From an uncultured Collinsella sp. (GTDB lineage Bacteria > Actinomycetota > Coriobacteriia > Coriobacteriales > Coriobacteriaceae), in NCBI GenBank assembly GCA_902491765.1, contig CABUIY010000015.1, forward strand, positions 1-47,707: a stretch of DNA of 47,707 nt, given 5' to 3'. Below, one piece after another: positions 26,765 to 34,734 of this stretch (its first letter is position 1; each line of letters opens with the position of its first letter). The notes under the pieces were generated by a model, which saw only the letters and a program-made list of their open reading frames with translations, was not told the origin of the DNA and did not search any database. The position numbers were made by a program, and so were the translations under genes.

Positions 26765-28560
26765 TCGACGAGGAGAACAAGTCCGCAACTATGACCGAGG
26801 CACCGGCTGCCGCCGCAGCTGCGCCGGCCCACGCCGCTCCGGCGGGCTCCGCACCCGTGGAACCCGAGGACACCGTGTTCTCCCTGCCTCTTTCGCATGT
26901 AACGCATGATATTTCGGATCTCGCCGATAACGAGGACGAAGAGGATGCCGTAGCGGCGCCCATCGGCGCACATGCTGCGGAACAGCCCACAGCGCCCGAA
27001 GCAACCCCGGCGCCGGCTCACTTTGCAGAGCCCGTCGCCGCGGCAATCAACGAGAGCGCTGCGGTGTTTACGGCACCCGAGCCCGCCGCGCCGGCGTTTC
27101 CCATAGCCCCGGCATCCGAGGTTGCGCCCGCGTCTACGCCGGCGCCCGAGCCTATAGACGTCAGCCCGCAAGACGACGAGTCGACCGCCCGCGTGTCCGA
27201 GGAGCCCGGCTCCCCGGACACCGGCGATTCTGAATCAAACGCTGAGACCGACACCGTCTCTCCCGGTGACACAGCAGAGATCGACGTTGCCGCCGTTGAG
27301 GCCAAGCTCAAAGACCCCGGCTCGACCATGAGCTTTGAGCCCCTGACCGAGGAGCGCATCGAGACCGACTCGACCTATGATGCCGGCACCACCACGCAAC
27401 TCATGTGGGGCGCCCGCTCCGACGTTGGCTGTGTGCGCCCGCACAATGAGGATTCCTACCTGGTGCAGTCGCCGCTCTTTTGCGTATGCGACGGCATGGG
27501 CGGTCACGCCGCCGGCGAGGTAGCCTCTTCTATCGCCGTCGAGACTATTGCCAAAACGGCCCCGCAGTCCGCCGACGCAGCACGCTTGGCCGCAGCCGTC
27601 GAGGCCGCTAACGCCGCCGTAATCGAGGCCGCCTTGAACGGCCTGGGCAAGCCTGGCATGGGCTGCACAGCCACTTGCGCCTATATCGAAAACGACACGC
27701 TCGCCATCGCCCACGTGGGCGACTCGCGCGCCTACCTGCTCCACGAGGGCACGCTCATCCGCGTGACCCGCGACCACTCCTATGTGGAAGAACTCGTGGA
27801 CGCCGGCGAGATCACGGCAGACGAGGCTCGCGTCCACCCCAACCGTTCGGTCATCACCCGCGCGCTGGGCTCGGACCCCGCTATGTATGCCGACCACTTC
27901 ACTCTGCATATCGAGGAAGGCGACCGTCTGATCCTGTGCTCCGACGGCCTCTCGAGCATGATTCCCGATAGCGATATCGAGAACATCGCCACGCAGTCCT
28001 CAACCGCGCAAATCTGCGTCGACAACCTAGTGGACGCGGCGCTTGCCGCCGGCGGCCACGACAACGTGACCGTAGTAGTCGTTGACCTGGTTGACGATGG
28101 CGTCATGCGCGAGGCGCAACGCGTGCGTCGCCGCAACGTTACTATCGCCGCCATCCTGGCCCTCGTCTTTGTGCTGGCAGCTGGCATCTGGGCCTACACG
28201 GGTGTCACCGGCTCGTACTACCTGGGTACCTACCAGGGCAATGTCGCCGTCTGGCGCGGCCTGCCCGGCAAGCCACTCGGACTCAAGCTCCACTGGCTCG
28301 AAAGCGAAACCAGCATCAAGCTATCCGACCTGCCCGAAGACACGCAAAACCGCCTCAAGGCGGGTATTCCGCAAACAAGCGTCGACGATGCGCAGGACAC
28401 GATATCCAAGTACCGCCACCAGATCGACGAGGAGCAGACCCGCCAGGTGATCGACGCGCAAACGATTCGAGACAACACCAATCAGGGATCGACCTCCGAA
28501 TCAGATTCCGAGAAAACCGCCGAACAGTCCGCCGAGGCCGAAGCCTCCGATAAGAATTAG
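26761..28560 (+). CDS. pstP: PP2C-family Ser/Thr phosphatase with long disordered N-terminus
   Basis: It should remove phosphate from the kinases and their substrates, the counterpart of mycobacterial PstP. The PP2C domain (about 215-445) contains the metal-binding motifs RSDVGCVRPHNEDSYLV, CDGMGGHAAGEVAS, AHVGDSRAYLL, LCSDGLSSMI and GGHDNVTVVVV. A membrane segment (ITIAAILALVFVLAAGIWAYTG, about 460-480) and a 110-residue outside part follow. The first 205 residues are a low-complexity Ala/Pro/Glu-rich acidic stretch, unlike typical PstP proteins that start with the catalytic domain. ATGA overlap with fhaB supports the start; an internal ATG at 26791 is possible but would leave the extension largely intact. 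Confidence 0.92.
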   Translation: MIDEENKSATMTEAPAAAAAAPAHAAPAGSAPVEPEDTVFSLPLSHVTHDISDLADNEDEEDAVAAPIGAHAAEQPTAPEATPAPAHFAEPVAAAINESAAVFTAPEPAAPAFPIAPASEVAPASTPAPEPIDVSPQDDESTARVSEEPGSPDTGDSESNAETDTVSPGDTAEIDVAAVEAKLKDPGSTMSFEPLTEERIETDSTYDAGTTTQLMWGARSDVGCVRPHNEDSYLVQSPLFCVCDGMGGHAAGEVASSIAVETIAKTAPQSADAARLAAAVEAANAAVIEAALNGLGKPGMGCTATCAYIENDTLAIAHVGDSRAYLLHEGTLIRVTRDHSYVEELVDAGEITADEARVHPNRSVITRALGSDPAMYADHFTLHIEEGDRLILCSDGLSSMIPDSDIENIATQSSTAQICVDNLVDAALAAGGHDNVTVVVVDLVDDGVMREAQRVRRRNVTIAAILALVFVLAAGIWAYTGVTGSYYLGTYQGNVAVWRGLPGKPLGLKLHWLESETSIKLSDLPEDTQNRLKAGIPQTSVDDAQDTISKYRHQIDEEQTRQVIDAQTIRDNTNQGSTSESDSEKTAEQSAEAEASDKN

Positions 28561-28576
28561 AAAGGGAGTGCCGCTT

Positions 28577-31447
28577 ATGAGTCGCCGCAACACCGAGCTG
28601 CTCTTGCTCATCGCCTCGGCGTTCCCCGTCATCCTGCTGTATGCGATGTACGTCCTCACCGCGGGCGCTGCCATCTCCTTTGAGACGCTCGCCGTACCGA
28701 TCGGCCTCTTTGCCGCCTTTGCCGCGGCCCACATTGCCGTGCGCATCTTGGCGCCCGGTGCCGACCCCGCCATCCTGCCCATCGTATTTATACTTTCGGG
28801 CATCGGCATCACGTTCGTGACGCGTCTCGCCCCCGCTCTCGCCATCTCACAGCTCATCATCCTGTTTGTCTCGGTGGCGCTCATGGTGGGAACGCTTGCA
28901 CTAGTCAAAAACCTCGACGTGGTCATGCGCTACAAGTACACCTTTGGCATCATCGGCATCATTCTGCTGATGCTGCCTATCTTTATCGGCACCACGATCT
29001 CGGGCTCCAAGCTGTGGATTCGCATCGCGGGCTTTACCATCCAGCCCGGCGAGTTCGCCAAGGTCTTTATCGTCCTGTTCCTGGCCGGCTACCTGGCCGA
29101 GAACCGCGAGCTGCTCTCCATCTCCAACCGCAAGATTCTGGGCTTTAAGATCCCTCGCCTGCGACTGCTGCTGCCGCTGTTTGCCGTGTGGGGTGTGTGC
29201 CTGCTCGTCGTCGTCTTCGAACGCGACCTGGGTTCGGCCGTGCTGTTCTACACCATCTTCTTGCTGATGCTCTACGTTGCCACGGGGCGCTTTTCGTATG
29301 TCGTTATCGGCCTTGCGCTCTTAGCTGTCGGAGCCGTGGGCGCCTACAAGTTCCTGTCGCACGTTCAGGTGCGTTTCCAGGTTTGGGTCGATCCGTTTAA
29401 GGACGCCCAGGGCCAGGGCTACCAGATCGTCCAGTCGCTCTTCTCGCTTGCCGATGGCGGCCTGGTCGGTGTTGGCATCGGCAACGGCATGGCCAACAAC
29501 ATCCCTGTCGTCGAGTCCGACTTTATCTTCTCGGCCATTGGCGAGGAGATGGGCCTTTTGGGCGGCGGCGCCGTGCTCATCCTGTTTATGCTCTTTGCCG
29601 TGCGTGGCCTCACCACAGCTGCCCGCGCTAAATCCGACCTCGCCGCCTTTAGCGCCACCGGTCTTACGGCAGCCATCAGCTTCCAGGCCTTCTTGATCGT
29701 GGGCGGCGTCACCCGCCTGATCCCGCTGACCGGCGTCACTCTGCCCTTTATGAGCCAGGGCGGCTCCTCGCTGCTGGCAAGCTTTATCATCGTCGCGCTC
29801 CTGCTGCGCGCCGGTGACGAGGCGACCGGACGCGAGGCCGAGCTTACCGGCACCGGCACCATGGCCGCCATCACCGATGATCAGGTCGCATCGGCCGCCG
29901 CCCCGACGGGCACGCGCTTTGCCACCTCGTCTTCCTACGGCAGCGGCAGCCATTCCGTCGGCTCGCGCATGCGTCGTCGCCTGCTCGACACGCCTGAATC
30001 CGGTGTGCTCGGCCGCGTGGCGCTCGCCAACCGTCTAACCCGCGCGGTGCTCGCCTTTACGGCGCTGTTCGCCATCCTTATCGGCAACCTCACCTATGTC
30101 CAGGTCATCAAGGCCAAGGACTATCAGGACATGCCGACCAACAACCACACCATCGCCCGCTCCAAGTACATCCAGCGCGGCTCCATCATCACGTCCGACG
30201 GCGTGACGCTGGCCGAGTCGCTGCAGCAGGAGGACGGCACCTACGTACGCTCCTACCCCAACGGTAACCTGGCAGCGCACGTGGTTGGCTACGTGAGCCA
30301 GCAGTATGGCACCACCGCCATCGAGAGCGTCATGAACGACACGCTCACCGGTTCTAAGGACTACTCCAGCTGGAACAACGCCATCGCGTCGCTCGCGGGC
30401 CAGACCCAGCCGGGCAACACCGCCAAGCTCACCATCGACTCGCGTATCCAGACGGCTGCCGAGCAGGCGCTCAAGGGCTTTAAGGGCGCTGTAGTGGTCA
30501 TCGACCCGCGTACCGGCGCGGTGCTCGCATGTGCCAGCTCGCCCACCTACGACAACACCAACATCGATGCCCTGCTGCAGACGGGCGGCGGCGAGGACGG
30601 CTCCATGTACAATCGCGCCATGGACGCGCTGTACACGCCGGGCTCAACGTTTAAGGTCGTTACACTTTCCGCGGCACTCGAGACCGGTACCGCCAGCCTT
30701 ACCAGCACCTACCAGGCGCCCGGCTCCATGGACATCGGCAACGCACCGGTCACCAACTATGCCAACGAGAGCTACGGCACCATCAGCCTGCAGCAGGCCT
30801 TTGCCGTGTCCTCCAACGTCGTCTTTGGCCAGGTGGCAAACGAAGTTGGTGCAAACACGCTCGTGCAGTTTGCCAACGCCTTTGGCTACGGCCAAAAGCT
30901 CGGCCAGGACCTGACCTCCGCGACCTCCATCATGGCCGACCCGTCGCTCATGACCGAGTGGGAGACCGCCTGGGCCGGCGCCGGCCAGCCTGTCGGCATG
31001 GACCACACGCCCGGCCCGCAGACCACCGTCATGCAAAACGCCGTGATTGCCGCCGCCATCGCTAACAGCGGCGTGGTCATGGACCCGTACTTTGTAGCCC
31101 AGGTACTTGCCCCGGACGGAACCGTGGTCAAGACCACGCAGTCCCGCTCGCTGGGTCAGGCCGTCAGCTCCGCCACGGCCGACCAGGTCAAGCAGGCCAT
31201 GCTTGCCGTCGTCCAGTCCGGCACCGGCACCGATGCCCAAATCCCCGGCGTCAAGGTCGCCGGCAAGACCGGCTCGGCCGAGACTGGCGGCACCAACGTC
31301 AACTCGATGTTCGTTGGCTTTGCGCCTTACGATTCACCCACGGTCGCCATCTCGGTGGCCTTGGAGGATTACGACAAGCATGACGTCAAGGCCGTCAAGA
31401 TCGCCGGTATCGTCCTGACCGCGGCGCTTGCCGCACAGGGAGCGTGA
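28577..31447 (+). CDS. RodA-like SEDS glycosyltransferase fused to class B penicillin-binding protein
   Basis: One 956-aa chain carries both halves of a peptidoglycan synthase. Residues 1-405 are a SEDS polymerase (FtsW/RodA): about ten membrane segments, KLWIRIAGFTIQPGEFAK, Asp272 in WVDPFKDAQGQGYQ, and PLTGVTLPFMSQGGSS. Residues 405-490 are a Ser/Thr/Ala-rich linker; a further membrane segment (AVLAFTALFAILIGNL) leads into the transpeptidase. The latter has Ser690 in PGSTFK, the SSN motif in FAVSSNVVFG, and Lys897 in AGKTGSAE. In other actinobacteria rodA and pbpA are separate neighbouring genes at this position. ATG 28577 follows GGGAG by 8 nt; a GTG three codons earlier is less likely. 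A continuous frame with no break supports a true fusion. Confidence 0.95.
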   Translation: MSRRNTELLLLIASAFPVILLYAMYVLTAGAAISFETLAVPIGLFAAFAAAHIAVRILAPGADPAILPIVFILSGIGITFVTRLAPALAISQLIILFVSVALMVGTLALVKNLDVVMRYKYTFGIIGIILLMLPIFIGTTISGSKLWIRIAGFTIQPGEFAKVFIVLFLAGYLAENRELLSISNRKILGFKIPRLRLLLPLFAVWGVCLLVVVFERDLGSAVLFYTIFLLMLYVATGRFSYVVIGLALLAVGAVGAYKFLSHVQVRFQVWVDPFKDAQGQGYQIVQSLFSLADGGLVGVGIGNGMANNIPVVESDFIFSAIGEEMGLLGGGAVLILFMLFAVRGLTTAARAKSDLAAFSATGLTAAISFQAFLIVGGVTRLIPLTGVTLPFMSQGGSSLLASFIIVALLLRAGDEATGREAELTGTGTMAAITDDQVASAAAPTGTRFATSSSYGSGSHSVGSRMRRRLLDTPESGVLGRVALANRLTRAVLAFTALFAILIGNLTYVQVIKAKDYQDMPTNNHTIARSKYIQRGSIITSDGVTLAESLQQEDGTYVRSYPNGNLAAHVVGYVSQQYGTTAIESVMNDTLTGSKDYSSWNNAIASLAGQTQPGNTAKLTIDSRIQTAAEQALKGFKGAVVVIDPRTGAVLACASSPTYDNTNIDALLQTGGGEDGSMYNRAMDALYTPGSTFKVVTLSAALETGTASLTSTYQAPGSMDIGNAPVTNYANESYGTISLQQAFAVSSNVVFGQVANEVGANTLVQFANAFGYGQKLGQDLTSATSIMADPSLMTEWETAWAGAGQPVGMDHTPGPQTTVMQNAVIAAAIANSGVVMDPYFVAQVLAPDGTVVKTTQSRSLGQAVSSATADQVKQAMLAVVQSGTGTDAQIPGVKVAGKTGSAETGGTNVNSMFVGFAPYDSPTVAISVALEDYDKHDVKAVKIAGIVLTAALAAQGA

Positions 31448-31579
31448 TGCCCATGATCGAATCGGACACCCGAGGCGCGCCGCGGCCGAAGAGTTAGCGG
31501 CAACGCGCCACACGGCCCCAGCGGCCACATCGTAGGTACTACACACATCGTTGAGCGAATAGTTATGTTAGGAGCAGGA

Positions 31580-33541
31580 ATGGAACAGAGGGTCCTCGGG
31601 GGAAGATACCTCCTCAAGGATAAGGTGGGAACAGGCGGCATGGCGACCGTCTACCGTGCACAGGACCAGGTCCTCGACCGCACGGTAGCCGTCAAGATCA
31701 TGCTGCCGCAGTATGCTGGCGACGCAACCTTCGCCGCACGCTTTAAGCAGGAGGCCCAGGCAGCAGCCGGTCTCTCCTCCCCCTATATCGTGGGCGTCTA
31801 CGATTGGGGCAAGGACGGCGACACCTATTACATCGTCATGGAGTACTTGCGCGGCACCGACCTTAAGAGCGGCATCAAGAGCCACGGCGCCCTCGACCCC
31901 AAGAAGGTCGCCCAGATCGGCTCGCAGATCAGCTCCGCGCTTTCGGTCGCCCACAAGCACGAGATCATCCACCGCGACATTAAGCCGCAGAACATCATGG
32001 TGCTGCCCGACGGCAACATCAAGGTGATGGACTTTGGCATCGCGCGCGCCAAGAACAGCCACCTCACGCAAGACAACAACGTGCTGGGAACCGCCCACTA
32101 CGTCAGCCCCGAGCAAACCCGTGGTCAGGACCTCGGCCCCACCTCGGATATCTACTCGCTGGGCGTCGTGATGTATGAATGCGCCACCGGCCGCGTGCCC
32201 TTTGACGGTGACGACGCTATCTCGGTCGCACTCAAGCAGGTCAACGAGCTGCCTATTCCGCCGAGCCAGATCAACTCCGGTGTCGACGCCGACCTTGAGC
32301 GCATCATCCTCAAGTGCATGGAGAAGGATCCGGCAAACCGCTTCCAGACCGCCGACGAGCTGCGTCAGGTGCTCAACAGCTACCTGTCGGGCCGTGCCGT
32401 CAACGTCTCGGAGCCCACGCGCATCATCGGTGCCCCCGGTGAGCTGGGCGCCACCAAGACTCGCGAGCTTTCCGATCAGACGCGCGCCATGGTGCGTCCC
32501 GTCTCGGGCGTGAGCGGCCAGAATACCGCCCGTAGCTCGGTTTCGGGCTCCACCGGCTCCTACGAGGTCGAAGAGCCCAAATCCAACAAGAACAAGATCA
32601 TCGCCGCCGTGGTGGCAGCGGTTGCCGTCATCGGCATCGTGGTGGCCTTTGCCACAGGACTCTTTGGCGGCGAGCAGGTCGCCGTGCCCGACGTACTGGG
32701 CAAGGACCAGCAGACTGCCGTCGAGCTGATCAAGGAAGCCGGCCTCGAGGTCGGCACCATCGACCAAAGCTACAACGACGATGTCGACGAGGGCAAGGTC
32801 GCCGAGCAGACGCCCAACGGCAACACCAAGAAGGCCAAGGGCACTAAGGTGAACCTGGTAATCTCCAAGGGCCCCAAGCCCTCCGAAAAGGTTGAGGTTC
32901 CCCAGCTTGTCGGCCTGACCAAGGACCAGGCAGAAGCCGCGCTGGCAAGCGTTGGCCTGAAGGGCAACGCCTCCGAGGAGGCCAACGAGGCCGATGAGGG
33001 CCAGGTCTTTGATCAGGGCACCGAAGCCGGTAAGGAAGTCGCGAAGGGCACGACCATCTCGTACAAGGTCTCGAGCGGCCCGGATACCACGTCCGTCCCC
33101 GACCTGACCGACATGACCGAGGCCCAGGCGCGCAACGCCCTCGATATGGCAGGTTTTGGCGTCGACGTGAGCTACCAGGAGAACGACTCTGTTACCGAGG
33201 GCACCGTGATCAGCTGGAACCCCAGCGGTAAGCAGAAGCCCGGCGCCACGATTACCGTCGTCATTGCCAAGAAGTCCGGCAAGGCCACCGTCCCGGGCAA
33301 CCTGTACGGCAAGAGCATTTCCGCCGCCGTTACCGCGCTCAACAACGCCGGTTTCTATAACATTGGCTTCTGTGACCAGAACGGCAATCCCGTGAGCGGT
33401 AACGAGGATGCCACCGTTACGGGCGTCTCCCCCACTGGCAAGCAGTCCACCGACAGCACGATTACGCTGACGGTCGCACTTTCTGGTTCGGGCTCGGGCT
33501 CGGGCACGAGCACGGGCGACGATTCCGGTACGACCAACTAG
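31580..33541 (+). CDS. pknB: PASTA-domain Ser/Thr protein kinase PknB
   Basis: A 653-aa receptor kinase that senses cell-wall fragments or lipid II and regulates growth and division. The kinase domain (about 8-270) is canonical: GTGGMATVYRA, Lys in VAVKIM, HRDIKPQNIM (Asp133), DFGIARAK, GTAHYVSPEQ. A juxtamembrane linker with Thr/Ser sites (TKTRELSDQTRAMV) follows, then one membrane segment (IIAAVVAAVAVIGIVVAFATGLF, about 338-360) and four PASTA repeats outside (about 366-635: VAVPDVLGKDQQTAVELI, VEVPQLVGLTKDQAEAAL, TSVPDLTDMTEAQARNAL, ATVPGNLYGKSISAAV), ending in a Gly/Ser/Thr tail. ATG 31580 has AGGAG at 7 nt. It ends the operon and is followed by a strong terminator. Confidence 0.97.
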   Translation: MEQRVLGGRYLLKDKVGTGGMATVYRAQDQVLDRTVAVKIMLPQYAGDATFAARFKQEAQAAAGLSSPYIVGVYDWGKDGDTYYIVMEYLRGTDLKSGIKSHGALDPKKVAQIGSQISSALSVAHKHEIIHRDIKPQNIMVLPDGNIKVMDFGIARAKNSHLTQDNNVLGTAHYVSPEQTRGQDLGPTSDIYSLGVVMYECATGRVPFDGDDAISVALKQVNELPIPPSQINSGVDADLERIILKCMEKDPANRFQTADELRQVLNSYLSGRAVNVSEPTRIIGAPGELGATKTRELSDQTRAMVRPVSGVSGQNTARSSVSGSTGSYEVEEPKSNKNKIIAAVVAAVAVIGIVVAFATGLFGGEQVAVPDVLGKDQQTAVELIKEAGLEVGTIDQSYNDDVDEGKVAEQTPNGNTKKAKGTKVNLVISKGPKPSEKVEVPQLVGLTKDQAEAALASVGLKGNASEEANEADEGQVFDQGTEAGKEVAKGTTISYKVSSGPDTTSVPDLTDMTEAQARNALDMAGFGVDVSYQENDSVTEGTVISWNPSGKQKPGATITVVIAKKSGKATVPGNLYGKSISAAVTALNNAGFYNIGFCDQNGNPVSGNEDATVTGVSPTGKQSTDSTITLTVALSGSGSGSGTSTGDDSGTTN

Positions 33542-33593
33542 TCGCCACCCCACCGCTCATCGCGGCTTTCGCCGCAAACATATTCGCTCACAG

Positions 33594-33632
33594 GCGCCCG
33601 CTTGCTCCCCCAGCAAGCGGGCGCTTTCTTTA
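33594..33632 (+). terminator. Rho-independent terminator of the cell-envelope operon
   Basis: A perfect 13-bp stem GCGCCCGCTTGCT (33594-33606) with AGCAAGCGGGCGC (33612-33624), loop of five C, then TTTCTTTATC. It lies 52 nt after the PASTA kinase stop codon. Confidence 0.92.
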
Positions 33633-33660
33633 TCTGAAGCAGCGAATACTACGGCATGCC

Positions 33661-33733
33661 TTAAACCAAAAGAGCCCGGCACCGTAACGGTACCGGGCTC
33701 GATATTCCTCTGGTGCCCCCGGGCGGATTCGAA
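33661..33733 (-). repeat. Duplicated 3' end of tRNA-Arg plus terminator, distal copy
   Basis: This 73-nt segment is nearly identical (three differences) to 33788-33860, the true tRNA 3' end with its terminator, offset by 127 nt. It contains the tRNA 3' end from the T-arm to CCA, then a hairpin GAGCCCGG..CCGGGCTC (33672-33700) with TTTT on the minus strand. The rest of a tRNA is missing, so this copy is not functional. Confidence 0.85.
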
Positions 33734-33759
33734 AACTCCCCCGCGGGGAAATTGGTGAC

Positions 33760-33787
33760 GCGGGTGTCGACGGCTCGAATCCTGCCC
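33760..33787 (+). repeat. Inverted partial copy of the tRNA-Arg T-arm
   Basis: On the plus strand this stretch reads GCGGGTGTCGACGGCTCGAA followed by TCCTGCCC, close to the sense sequence of the tRNA-Arg variable loop and T-arm, which itself lies on the minus strand. It sits between the two direct copies of the tRNA 3' end, giving a direct-inverted-direct arrangement. Confidence 0.65.
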
Positions 33788-33798
33788 TTAGACCAGAA

Positions 33799-33827
33799 GA
33801 GCCCGGCACCGTAGCGGTACCGGGCTC
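33799..33827 (-). terminator. tRNA-Arg terminator, proximal copy
   Basis: On the minus strand GAGCCCGG-T-ACCG.. pairs with CGGT-G-CCGGGCTC, 10 nt after the tRNA CCA end. It is followed by TTCTGG, a weak T-tract; the distal duplicate at 33672-33700 has TTTTGG and may be the better terminator. Confidence 0.7.
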
Positions 33828-33837
33828 GATATTCCTC

Positions 33838-33913
33838 TGGTGCCCCCGGGCGGATTCGAACCGTCGACACCCGCTTTAGGAGAGCGGTGCTCTATCCCCT
33901 GAGCTACGGAGGC
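33838..33913 (-). tRNA. tRNA-Arg(CCT)
   Basis: On the minus strand a complete cloverleaf: acceptor GCCTCCG with CGGGGGC, D-arm GCTC/GAGC, anticodon stem CCGCT/AGCGG with loop CTCCTAA (anticodon CCT, reading AGG), T-arm GACGG-TTCGAAT-CCGCC, discriminator A and an encoded CCA (33838-33840). The acceptor contains one T-G wobble pair. Confidence 0.95.
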
Positions 33914-33994
33914 ATGTTGTACTAGTGTAGCAGATTTACGCCGTTGTAATACAGCGTATAGCCACTCTTCGAAGTTGCGGTGGAACAGCCCTCC

Positions 33995-34193
33995 GGAAAG
34001 TGTGTCCCACTATCCAGGCAAATTCTGGGTCAAACTTTCCCAATGGGACCTCGCTGGAAACTGTGTCCCAGAATTTCGGCTCGAAACGGGACACAGTTTC
34101 CCAAACGACCCCGTTCCGGAAACTACATCCCGGAATCGGCGCTCGAACTGGGATGCACTTTCCCGATCGAGCCCCATGGGAAACTGCGTCCCA
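33995..34193. repeat. GGAAACTGCATCCC palindrome cluster 2 (three hairpins and a half unit)
   Basis: Unit 4: 33995-34009 with 34026-34040, two mismatches. Unit 5: GGAAACTGTGTCCC (34056-34069) with GGGACACAGTTTCC (34088-34101), perfect. Unit 6: GGAAACTACATCCCG (34118-34132) with TGGGATGCACTTTCC (34149-34163), two or three mismatches. Half unit 7: GGAAACTGCGTCCCA (34179-34193) without a partner. Units again repeat about every 62 nt. Unit 5 differs from the 23.2 kb units at several stem positions, with each change matched on the other arm. Confidence 0.86.
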
Positions 34194-34215
34194 CTTGGGG
34201 GGCGCTCTTTAATGA

Positions 34216-34614
34216 CTAGTTACCTTTGTGGAAGAGGTTTTTGATAACGGAGGGGATGCTCTTGGCGCCCTTGGCCGTCACATCGATAAAGTCGGGCGAA
34301 CGCACGAGCTTATCCTCGTCGACGTACTTGCGGACCGCGCGCAACGTCTCTTTGTCGTCGCGCGTCGAAAACGTAAAGTGACCGTTGTCCTTGGTGAAGA
34401 TGGCAAAACGCGTGATCTTCTTGGTGCCGCGTAAAACCTCGGCGGCAATATAGTCGACCTCGTCCCACGGGATTTGAATATAATCCTCGGGATTGCGCTC
34501 GTTGTAATACTCAAACGCCTTATTGCCCACCATCACGTTACCGTGGCTGGTAAGCCCCATCAGGCAGGTTGCCGGCGTTGCCAGATCGACCGTGCTGTTC
34601 TGAGATTGCGCCAT
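34216..34614 (-). CDS. manO: DUF956/ManO-like protein associated with mannose PTS
   Basis: A 132-aa soluble protein of the DUF956 family, found next to mannose-family PTS genes in many bacteria and thought to modulate their expression; the mechanism is not established. Family features include TCLMGLTSHGNVMVGNKAFEYYN, YIQIPWDEVDYIAAEVL and FAIFTKDNGHFTFSTRD, followed by a basic C-terminus. ATG 34614 is chosen since GAGGCG/GGAGGG lies just upstream; the longer frame to 34665 runs into a terminator. It lies downstream of manZ on the same strand but beyond that terminator, so it is partly uncoupled from the operon. Confidence 0.86.
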   Translation of the reverse strand: MAQSQNSTVDLATPATCLMGLTSHGNVMVGNKAFEYYNERNPEDYIQIPWDEVDYIAAEVLRGTKKITRFAIFTKDNGHFTFSTRDDKETLRAVRKYVDEDKLVRSPDFIDVTAKGAKSIPSVIKNLFHKGN

Positions 34615-34630
34615 ACGCGCCTCGCCCTCC

Positions 34631-34684
34631 AATAAAAACAATCGGACCGCATCCAGTGTACCCACCGGGTGCGGTCCGTTTCAA
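34631..34684 (-). terminator. Terminator after manZ with a promoter-like sequence inside
   Basis: On the minus strand CGGACCGCA (34670-34678) pairs with TGCGGTCCG (34643-34651) around an 18-nt loop, followed by ATTGTTTTTATT. The same stretch holds TTGAAA (34679-34684), an 18-nt spacer and TACACT (34655-34660), a plausible promoter for manO. The ribosome binding site of manO follows almost at once. Confidence 0.75.
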
Positions 34685-34734
34685 TGGCTCAAAAGCCCTT
34701 GCCTAGCAATTCTCGGTCTTAAGCCGAAGCGTGC

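Noticed and set aside
31568..33553. 661-codon minus-strand open frame
   Set aside because: Antisense shadow of the PASTA kinase gene; no motif or start signal.
33661..33870. 69-codon minus-strand frame with an internal protein repeat
   Set aside because: The repeat is caused by the duplicated tRNA 3' end; the frame covers the tRNA itself.
23151..34193. The spaced GGAAACTGCATCCC units as a CRISPR array
   Set aside because: Units are palindromic pairs with varied sequence, only three or four per cluster, without a constant repeat, unique spacers or cas genes.
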